A stretch of 6,661 bases of DNA from an uncultured Eubacteriales bacterium. GTDB lineage: Bacteria > Bacillota > Clostridia > Oscillospirales > Acutalibacteraceae. The position numbers and the translations under genes were made by a program. The DNA lies in assembly GCA_900321905.1 (NCBI GenBank), contig ONXZ01000076.1, forward strand, positions 1 through 6,661, given 5' to 3'. The notes below the pieces were generated by a model. That model made no database searches. It saw only the letters and a list, made by a program, of their open reading frames with translations, and was not told where the DNA came from. Shown here piece by piece: positions 1-4,662 of the stretch (its first letter is position 1; each line of letters starts with the position of its first letter).

Positions 1-119
1 TGTTTAGGTCTTTTCTCAAAGACCCGGAGTTCAGTTACTCAATTTAAAATTAAATCGGGTTCCTTTTCGTCGTTGTTTAATTTTCAAGGTCCTTGTGCCG
101 TTCCCTCTCGGGTGACGAC
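1..119 (-). other. rRNA operon leader (5' external transcribed spacer), 16S gene off the left edge
   Basis: Read leftward, this stretch starts just after a strong promoter and carries ACCTTGAAAATTAAACAACG (complement of 71-90). This matches the CTTTGAAAA-type motif found in Bacillota rRNA leaders and 16S-23S spacers next to the antitermination/processing signals. It also holds a short CCC-GAGA-GGG hairpin (103-112, GNRA loop) and a perfect 7-bp hairpin at 7-24 (GGTCTTT/AAAGACC, 4-base loop), plausible RNA-processing elements. No 16S sequence is visible, so the rRNA gene is inferred to begin beyond position 1. The same motif also precedes 23S genes; the promoter just upstream favours a 16S leader at the head of an operon. 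Confidence 0.7.
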
Positions 120-125
120 TTGTAC

Positions 126-171
126 ATAATAGCAAATTGAAAGGTTTTTGTCAACATATTTTTTCGAAAAA
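126..171 (-). promoter_or_regulatory. Strong rRNA-type sigma-A promoter with A/T-tract UP element
   Basis: On the minus strand a perfect -35 box TTGACA (154-149) is followed by an exact 17-base spacer and a -10 box TATTAT (131-126). The expected start of transcription is near 119. Immediately upstream of the -35 (155-186) are runs of A and T, including the palindrome TTTTTCGAAAAA at 160-171, resembling an rRNA UP element. The transcript runs leftward into the rRNA leader and diverges from metA. Confidence 0.82.
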
Positions 172-335
172 TTTGGATTTTTTTCGACTTTTTGCAAATT
201 ATACAGAATAATCAACGCTTGGTTGAAAATTCTATGCAATTATTATACATACTGCCCAATTATAGGATAAATATTCCTTTACATATATTTATTACATTAT
301 ATTATTCTATGCACTAAATGTTGAAACTGTGATTT

Positions 336-354
336 AATTCAAGGTACTTGAATT
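336..354. promoter_or_regulatory. Perfect inverted repeat over the metA -35 box (candidate operator)
   Basis: AATTCAAG-GTA-CTTGAATT is a perfect 8-bp inverted repeat around a 3-base centre. Its right arm contains the whole metA -35 hexamer TTGAAT (348-353). A protein bound here would occlude sigma-A, so a repressor site is the natural reading. The sequence does not match any methionine or cysteine regulator box I know well, so the cognate protein is not named. Confidence 0.55.
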
Positions 355-376
355 TATAATAGGTATTTGTTATAAT
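348..376 (+). promoter_or_regulatory. metA promoter (extended -10)
   Basis: A -35 box TTGAAT (348-353), a 17-base spacer and a consensus -10 TATAAT (371-376), preceded by TG at 368-369 (TGnTATAAT), form an extended -10 sigma-A promoter. Transcription should begin around 381-384. That leaves a leader of only about 25 bases before the ATG, too short for a SAM riboswitch or T-box. Transcription from this promoter is therefore more likely controlled by DNA binding than by an RNA leader. Confidence 0.75.
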
Positions 377-390
377 TACTAAGATAATTA

Positions 391-402
391 AGAAAGGGGT
401 GG
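391..402 (+). promoter_or_regulatory. metA ribosome binding site
   Basis: AGAAAGGGGTGG closely follows the extended anti-SD complement AGAAAGGAGGTG and lies 4 bases before the ATG at 407, measured from its last G. It supports that start codon. Confidence 0.75.
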
Positions 403-406
403 TTGA

Positions 407-1321
407 ATGCCTATCAGAATTGATAACGAACTTCCTGCAAAGCAAAGTCTTGAAATGGAAAACATATTTGTTATGAGTAATCTCCGTGCTGATACGCAGG
501 ATATCAGACCGCTGAAGATTATCATACTAAACCTTATGCCCACTAAACTTGAAACCGAAACACAACTTTTGAGGCTGCTCAGTAACTCGCCGCTTCAACT
601 TGATATCGAGTTTTTGCAGGTTGCAACACACAAAGCAAAGCACGTATCTAAAAGCCACATGGACAAGTTCTATCAAACATTTGACGAGGTGAAAGGAAAT
701 CGTTACGACGGAATGATTATAACCGGCGCACCGATTGAACACCTTGAGTTTGAGGAAGTTGACTACTGGGACGAGTTGTGTAGCATAATGGAATGGTCAA
801 AAACCAATGTATACTCAACCTGGTATATATGCTGGGGCGCACAGGCAGGACTGTACTATCACTACGGTGTAAAAAAATACCCGCTTGAAAAGAAGTTGTT
901 TGGCGTCTATCCGCATTTTTGCCTTGACGATACTCATCCGCTTATGAGAGGCATTGACGATATTTACTATGCACCGCACTCAAGGCACACAGAGATAAGA
1001 AGACAAGACATTGCTCAAGTCAAGGATTTGCAGATTCTATCATACAGCGAAGAAGCCGGCGTGCATATTGTGGCTGATATGGAGTGCCGCAAGTTCTTTG
1101 TGACAGGTCACAGCGAATACGACCGCGACACGCTTGCTAAAGAATACTACAGAGATGTCAATAAAGGTCTTGATATTGAAAAGCCGTACAACTACTTCCC
1201 TAACGATGATGAAAAACTTGTGCCGAAAATGATTTGGCGCACAACGGCGAATCTGCTGTTTAATAACTGGCTGAATTATTTTGTTTATCAAAAAACACCG
1301 TACGACTTAAACAATCTCTAA
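407..1321 (+). CDS. metA: Homoserine O-acetyltransferase (MetA/HTS family)
   Basis: This 304-aa protein of the MetA (HTS, PF04204) family acylates L-homoserine in the first committed step of methionine synthesis in the cytoplasm. The catalytic residues sit at the family positions: nucleophile Cys142 in [10 protein letters not shown], and His235 and Glu237 in TGHSEYD. Residue 111 is Glu (GAPIEHLEF), where the succinyl-CoA-using E. coli enzyme has Gly. In the characterised Bacillus cereus enzyme Glu111 selects acetyl-CoA, so the product is inferred to be O-acetylhomoserine despite the family name 'homoserine O-succinyltransferase'. Length matches E. coli MetA (309 aa), so the gene is complete. 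It is monocistronic, with its own extended -10 promoter, a strong RBS and a hairpin terminator 48 bases after the stop. It diverges from the rRNA promoter and converges on the leftward gene cluster. Confidence 0.96.
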   Translation: MPIRIDNELPAKQSLEMENIFVMSNLRADTQDIRPLKIIILNLMPTKLETETQLLRLLSNSPLQLDIEFLQVATHKAKHVSKSHMDKFYQTFDEVKGNRYDGMIITGAPIEHLEFEEVDYWDELCSIMEWSKTNVYSTWYICWGAQAGLYYHYGVKKYPLEKKLFGVYPHFCLDDTHPLMRGIDDIYYAPHSRHTEIRRQDIAQVKDLQILSYSEEAGVHIVADMECRKFFVTGHSEYDRDTLAKEYYRDVNKGLDIEKPYNYFPNDDEKLVPKMIWRTTANLLFNNWLNYFVYQKTPYDLNNL

Positions 1322-1369
1322 ACAGTTAAAGGCTTAATAGAAACGCCAAAAATAATATTTAAATAATCT

Positions 1370-1403
1370 AAACCGTCTGTAAACTCACGTTTACAGACGG
1401 TTT
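1370..1403 (+). terminator. metA intrinsic terminator (possibly bidirectional)
   Basis: A perfect 15-bp stem (1370-1384 with 1389-1403, AAACCGTCTGTAAAC and its complement) closes on the 4-base loop TCAC. It lies 48 bases downstream of the metA stop. The stem itself ends in TTT, but the following U-tract is weak (ATGCGTTTAATAAT). The A-rich flank would also give a short T-rich tail on the minus strand, so it could stop leftward transcripts too. Confidence 0.8.
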
Positions 1404-1516
1404 ATGCGTTTAATAATAGTAATGAAAAAGTCGAATCAAGTGGGCACCCTGCATAAGAGTCGGTGCGGTAACGAAGGATAGGTTTTGACTTTGTTCTTTT
1501 GTCCCTAAAAGCATTA

Positions 1517-1552
1517 AAAATCCCCTGCATACGCGAGTATGCAGAGGATTTT
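1517..1552 (-). terminator. Terminator-like hairpin inside branch 1
   Basis: Arms 1517-1532 and 1537-1552 form a 16-bp stem with one imperfect pair around a 4-base loop (GCGA on plus, a GNRA loop). On the minus strand the imperfect position (1524/1545) is a U-G pair and the stem runs into ATTTTTAATGC. It is therefore a reasonable intrinsic terminator for leftward transcription of the small secreted-protein gene that ends at 1733. On the plus strand the position is a C-A mismatch and the tail is TTTTGTAAT. Confidence 0.55.
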
Positions 1553-1635
1553 GTAATACCTTTATGAACTAAAATTACTTTGTCAAAACTGCTTTGCATC
1601 CTAAAATCTGCATATTTTTTGTCAGAACAAAGCAC

Positions 1636-1671
1636 AAATGTCCATTTGGGCTGACGCCCTAATGGACATTT
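1636..1671. terminator. Long hairpin inside branch 2
   Basis: Arms 1636-1646 and 1661-1671 pair perfectly for 11 bp (AAATGTCCATT and its complement). After a T-T mismatch, GGGC/GCCC adds 4 pairs around the loop TGAC. On the plus strand it ends in TTTTAAT, so it could terminate rightward read-through. On the minus strand the tail is poor. It may be part of the fold-back element rather than a dedicated terminator. Confidence 0.45.
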
Positions 1672-1732
1672 TAATACAGTTATGGCGGAAAAGATGCGAT
1701 TTTAGGACTAGCATTCGTTATCGTACCGACTC

Positions 1733-2053
1733 TTAAGTGGGAGTGCTCCAACCGTAATACGTTATCTTATTGATATTGAGTCGTGCATAAACTTTTGAAC
1801 CTCCGCGTTTGTCTTTACCGAGAATTGTAAAAGATTTGCCCCTGCTCAAAGTAAATCGCTTACCCTTCTTTTCAGTATATGAGGGTGTGCAATTTTTTCT
1901 TTTTACAACATACACATCAGTAGCAGAAATAATCTTTCCGCTTAGAGACGAACTAAACAGCAGAGGTGAATCAGCAGAATAAGCCGGAAAACTAACAAAA
2001 AGCGATGAAAGCGCCATAATAAGTGCAAAAAGCAAACTCAAAACTTTTTTCAC
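1733..2053 (-). CDS. Small secreted protein, possibly with a divergent SH3-like domain
   Basis: I do not recognise a specific family for this 106-aa protein. Residues 1-26 form a clear Sec signal peptide: MKKVLS, a hydrophobic core LLFALIMALSSLFVSF, then PAYSADS, with cleavage likely near Ser26 or Ala27. The mature part is about 80 residues, lysine-rich and basic. It runs from about Ile41 to the end as alternating short strands (VYVVKRKN, FTLSRGKSFTILGKD, KVYARLNI, ITYYGWS), which loosely recalls a bacterial SH3 domain; this is a weak inference. The start is GTG with SD GGGAG (2066-2062) 8 bases upstream. It follows the WYL regulator gene on the same strand after 65 bases but has its own promoter. 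Its TAA stop lies inside the outer arm of the fold-back element, so the C-terminus may have been reshaped by that element. Confidence 0.72.
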   Translation of the reverse strand: MKKVLSLLFALIMALSSLFVSFPAYSADSPLLFSSSLSGKIISATDVYVVKRKNCTPSYTEKKGKRFTLSRGKSFTILGKDKRGGSKVYARLNINKITYYGWSTPT

Positions 2054-2086
2054 AAAAACAACTCCCTATGTATTATACAAGACATT

Positions 2087-2114
2087 ATTTTATCATTATA
2101 TAATGATTTGTCAA
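2087..2114 (-). promoter_or_regulatory. Promoter of the small secreted-protein gene with operator palindrome in its spacer
   Basis: On the minus strand a consensus -35 TTGACA (2114-2109) is followed by a 16-base spacer and TAAAAT (2092-2087). A perfect 16-base palindrome, ATCATTATATAATGAT, occupies 2092-2107, so it fills the spacer and touches the -10. That is the classic position for a repressor. The promoter begins 4 bases past the WYL regulator's stop codon, making that regulator an obvious but unproven candidate to bind it. A second TATAAT at 2077-2072 has no good -35 box. Confidence 0.65.
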
Positions 2115-2118
2115 GAAA

Positions 2119-3105
2119 TCAGTAAATATCCGCTATCTTCAACGCCTTCTTTTTAACAGCGTCAGCCAGTTGCTGAGGACTGATAACTTTAATCTTATCT
2201 CCGAAATTCATTATCCACGACACTAAGCCGTCGGACACAGCGGCGTCGATAACAGTTTCAAAGTGATTTGAGTCTACTGCGATAAGCGGAATCTTTGTAC
2301 CGAACCTGTCCATCATCTCCTCGCGTAAGTCGAGATGGCAGAGAAGTCTGACCTTACCGGGCTCACCGCTGAACATATTAAACATTTTTGAAACGTAGTC
2401 AGACACATCAATACTGACTTCATACTCGCTGACCTCGCTGATTTCGCGAACAGGCTCGTCAAGTTGTTCAATCTTGCGAATTCTGTCAAGGCGCAGGTTC
2501 ATAAGATTATCGTACTTTTCGTTATTGCAGACAAGATAATAGTGGTCGTCCTTCCATATAAGCGCGTAAGGCGAAACCTTAAATGTCTTTTGTGTGTAAG
2601 ACTTGCGGTTTTGCTTATCAATATTACGGCGCTTGTACTGAAATTTAACCTTGCACTGATTAAGAATTGCATCGTGCAGGGCGTCGATTATATAGTATAT
2701 TTCCTCGTTATCGCACTTTGTATTTGGGTCAATATACACTTGCGACACAAGTTCGGCAGCCTCGTTTTTTGATACAAGACCCTCAAGTTTTGCAACAAGG
2801 TCTCGGGTTTTATCAGGTGTGATAAATCCTGCAGAAGTTACAGCATCAATCAAAAGTCTGACCTGCGGGAGTTCAAATGTTCTGCTTGCAATAAAGAAAC
2901 CGCGCTTTGGCGACATTGAACTGACGATATCAAAGCCAACTGAATTAAGCGTTTTAATATCTGCATAAATTGATTTGCGCTCGCAGTTGTAGCCGTCTTT
3001 TTGAAGCAGTCGGATTAATTCAGTTGTGGTAAGCGGATTATTCTCATCTGAATACTCGTAGAGATATTTATAAATAAGCAGTGTTTTTGTTTTAGAACTT
3101 GACAT
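2119..3105 (-). CDS. WYL-domain helix-turn-helix transcription regulator
   Basis: This 328-aa DNA-binding regulator has the standard three-part layout. An N-terminal winged helix-turn-helix (about residues 8-72, with TTTELIRLLQKDGY and the recognition region ERKSIYADIKTLNSVG) is followed by a WYL domain (about 136-215). The WYL domain holds FQYKRRN, the hallmark VSPYALIWKDDHYYLVC (177-193) and LRLDRIRKIE. A C-terminal WCX-type extension (about 225-325) follows, including VRLLCHLDLREEMMDRFG and VSWIMNFGDKIKVISP. The WYL fold is known as a ligand- or nucleic-acid-sensing module, but the signal cannot be read from this sequence. The ATG has a strong SD, GAGGTGAT (3116-3109). The gene starts 29 bases after the PBP stop codon and also has its own promoter inside the end of that gene. 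It lies directly upstream of a promoter bearing a perfect palindrome. Confidence 0.92.
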   Translation of the reverse strand: MSSSKTKTLLIYKYLYEYSDENNPLTTTELIRLLQKDGYNCERKSIYADIKTLNSVGFDIVSSMSPKRGFFIASRTFELPQVRLLIDAVTSAGFITPDKTRDLVAKLEGLVSKNEAAELVSQVYIDPNTKCDNEEIYYIIDALHDAILNQCKVKFQYKRRNIDKQNRKSYTQKTFKVSPYALIWKDDHYYLVCNNEKYDNLMNLRLDRIRKIEQLDEPVREISEVSEYEVSIDVSDYVSKMFNMFSGEPGKVRLLCHLDLREEMMDRFGTKIPLIAVDSNHFETVIDAAVSDGLVSWIMNFGDKIKVISPQQLADAVKKKALKIADIY

Positions 3106-3122
3106 TTTATCACCTCAAAAAG

Positions 3123-3151
3123 ATTATAACATTTTTATTCGAGATTTTCAA
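3123..3151 (-). promoter_or_regulatory. Internal promoter of the WYL regulator gene
   Basis: On the minus strand TTGAAA (3151-3146), a 17-base spacer and TATAAT (3128-3123) with an upstream TG (TGTTATAAT) make a near-consensus extended -10 promoter. The -35 lies inside the last codons of the PBP gene. The predicted start near 3116 coincides with the first base of the Shine-Dalgarno sequence, giving a leader of only about 11 bases. Confidence 0.7.
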
Positions 3152-4622
3152 CAATGGTACGAAAAACAGGACAGCAATCTTCAGCGCCGCTTCTACCCTC
3201 CTCGCACAGAACCACAATGCAGTATTTCGGATTATCATACGGATAAAAGCCCGCAAACCAGGTATTGCAGAGTTCCCTGCCGTTTTTGTATTGACCTGTC
3301 TGAGCAGTGCCGGTTTTGCCGGCGGACTGGTGCGCGCTTGTTTCGGCATTATATGAAGTACCGTAAACGACTGCCGTGCGAAGGTATGAGCAAAGAAGCG
3401 ACGCACTTTGGGTTGACAGTGCAGTTGTTTCACTAACAGATTGCTGCTGTGTAATGCTGCCGTTTCGCTCTCTTTTTGAAACAATTACTGTTGGCAGCCT
3501 GTACTTGCCGTTATTTGCAACAGCGCAAAGCATTGCTCCGAGTTGCAGAGGAGTTGATGTGAGTTTGCCCTGACCAAAGCCAAAAAGAGCCAGTTCGCCC
3601 TGCGCCTTAAGTTTTGATTTTGTGGGCAAATATGACGCGCGAAACTGCCAGTTATCACAAAAAGAAATATGGCTGTCGAAACCAAGCCGTTTAGCAGTGC
3701 TGATAATCTTTTCAGCGCCAAGATCAAGCGCAAGATTTGCAAAGTAACAGTTGCAGGAATTTGCAAGCGCGCTTTCGAGTGACTCAAGCCTGTGGGCATG
3801 ATTATTCTGGCAGGAAAAAAAGGTATCGCCAACCTTTGTTGTACCGTTGCAGTAATAGTTCAAATCAACATTATTTTCAAGTGCGCAGGCAGCAAGTACT
3901 ATCTTAAAAACAGAACCTACGCTGTATTGCTGCACAGCCTTGTTAACATAAGTATTGCTCGGTTTGCTGACGCAGGCAAGAATCTCGGCAGTCTTTGCAT
4001 CAAAAACAAGCACACACCCCTTGCTGATAGTTTTTGAAGCGTTAACAGTTACCTGCTGAATACGCTTGTCAAAAGTCATAATATAACCCTCGCGCGAAAA
4101 ATAATTATCACTATCAGATGTTCCCTCATCACCTGCAAGAAGTCTGTCGCGTGCGTCAATGTGATAACTCACTTTAAGTTCACGCTTATAATCCTCCTTA
4201 ATATGTTTTAAAAAGCCTGATGAGTCGCGGCTGATAAACTGACTAAGGCTCGTTTCGCTGCGGTGTGTTTCAAACGTTTTCAGCGGCGTTTGCTGCGTTG
4301 AAATACTGTGTACAACAGGATATCCCTGTGACAGTTCACTTGTAATCTGCTTTACCTGTTTTGGCGAATACACTTTGTTAAGCGCGGCAAGGTCGTTCGT
4401 GACAGGACGGATAACTGCAGTTAAGCCGTTAACGTTATTATTGATTTTTTCACCGTTTCTGTAATATAGTTGCGGCTCATCAACATCAACTGTAACACTG
4501 TATGAATTATAACCCTGCGAAGCAGTGTAAGAGCCGCTGAAAATAATATAACCGACTCTGCCTACAGAGCCTGCAAGCAAAATCACAACCACCGTGCTTA
4601 AAGCAATATATCTTTTTAACAT
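3135..4622 (-). CDS. Class B penicillin-binding protein (peptidoglycan DD-transpeptidase)
   Basis: This 495-aa membrane-anchored transpeptidase cross-links peptidoglycan stem peptides outside the cytoplasmic membrane. A single N-terminal membrane segment (about residues 5-28, YIALSTVVVILLAGSVGRVGYIIF) is followed by a pedestal region to about 190, short for a class B PBP. The transpeptidase domain carries all three catalytic motifs: S237-V-F-K240 (SVGSVFKIV), S289-C-N291 and K436-T-G438 (SAGKTGTAQTG). It also has the family stretch GFGQGKLTSTPLQLG. There is no glycosyltransferase domain. The ATG at 4622 is chosen because AGAGGGGA precedes it; a TTG ten codons upstream has no SD. It follows the U32 gene after 40 bases. 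Bacillus subtilis also carries a PBP gene (pbpI/yrrR) near yrrL and yrrO, but orthology is not established. The domain is unusually rich in cysteine. Confidence 0.93.
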   Translation of the reverse strand: MLKRYIALSTVVVILLAGSVGRVGYIIFSGSYTASQGYNSYSVTVDVDEPQLYYRNGEKINNNVNGLTAVIRPVTNDLAALNKVYSPKQVKQITSELSQGYPVVHSISTQQTPLKTFETHRSETSLSQFISRDSSGFLKHIKEDYKRELKVSYHIDARDRLLAGDEGTSDSDNYFSREGYIMTFDKRIQQVTVNASKTISKGCVLVFDAKTAEILACVSKPSNTYVNKAVQQYSVGSVFKIVLAACALENNVDLNYYCNGTTKVGDTFFSCQNNHAHRLESLESALANSCNCYFANLALDLGAEKIISTAKRLGFDSHISFCDNWQFRASYLPTKSKLKAQGELALFGFGQGKLTSTPLQLGAMLCAVANNGKYRLPTVIVSKRERNGSITQQQSVSETTALSTQSASLLCSYLRTAVVYGTSYNAETSAHQSAGKTGTAQTGQYKNGRELCNTWFAGFYPYDNPKYCIVVLCEEGRSGAEDCCPVFRTIVENLE

Positions 4623-4627
4623 AAAAA

Positions 4628-4657
4628 TCCCCTCTGTACTATTGTTGTACAAAGGGG
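4628..4657 (-). promoter_or_regulatory. Terminator-like hairpin that contains the PBP ribosome binding site
   Basis: On the minus strand CCCCTTTGTAC (4657-4647) pairs with GTACAGAGGGG (4639-4629) as 11 pairs including one U-G, around the 7-base loop AACAATA. The 3' arm is followed by ATTTTT and then directly by the ATG at 4622. The 3' arm plus the next base includes AGAGGGGA, the only Shine-Dalgarno for the PBP gene. The hairpin thus resembles an intrinsic terminator after the U32 gene and also hides the RBS of the next gene. Confidence 0.65.
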
Positions 4658-4662
4658 TAATT

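Larger units (their letters stand above)
1454..1735. repeat. Branched fold-back element (three-way-junction inverted repeat), MITE or structured RNA
   Basis: The outer arms 1454-1481 and 1708-1735 are inverted copies over 28 bases with 4 differences; two of these become G-U pairs if read as plus-strand RNA. Directly inside are two separate branches. Branch 1 pairs 1482-1489 with 1582-1589 (GTTTTGAC/GTCAAAAC) and encloses the hairpin at 1517-1552. Branch 2 pairs 1599-1613 with 1694-1707 (14 pairs, one bulged T) and encloses the hairpin at 1636-1671. The branch stems abut the outer stem with no gap at 1481/1482 and 1707/1708. No credible gene lies inside. The architecture suits a miniature inverted-repeat transposable element or a large structured RNA. 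The wobble evidence is mixed: hairpin 1517-1552 pairs better on the minus strand. Confidence 0.6.

Noticed and set aside
198..226. Second leftward rrn promoter (TATAAT at 203-198)
   Set aside because: No acceptable -35 box at 16-18 bases; in such AT-rich DNA a lone TATAAT is not informative.
155..406. SAM riboswitch or T-box leader upstream of metA
   Set aside because: None of the conserved S-box or T-box sequence blocks could be seen, and the promoter at 348-376 leaves only about 25 bases of leader.
1402..1635. Minus-strand 77-codon open frame across the intergenic region
   Set aside because: It runs through the fold-back element, its composition is explained by the inverted repeats, there is no good ribosome binding site, and the product resembles no protein family.
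1404..1735. tRNA, RNase P, tmRNA, SRP RNA or 6S RNA in the structured region
   Set aside because: No T-loop GTTCGANTC, RNase P core or other conserved signature was found; the branch layout does not match these RNAs.
2464..2772. Hydrophobic plus-strand frame opposite the WYL gene
   Set aside because: Antisense shadow of the WYL domain coding region; its apparent hydrophobicity follows from the complement of a charged sequence and no RBS is present.
3110..3484. Overlapping minus-strand frame inside the PBP gene, and a plus-strand frame at 3099-3356
   Set aside because: Both are shadows of a complete PBP gene with all catalytic motifs; neither has an RBS or a recognisable product.
4623..4652. 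PBP start ten codons upstream at a TTG (4652)
   Set aside because: No Shine-Dalgarno precedes it and the extra residues would be encoded within the hairpin; the ATG at 4622 has AGAGGGGA at good spacing and is followed directly by the membrane segment.
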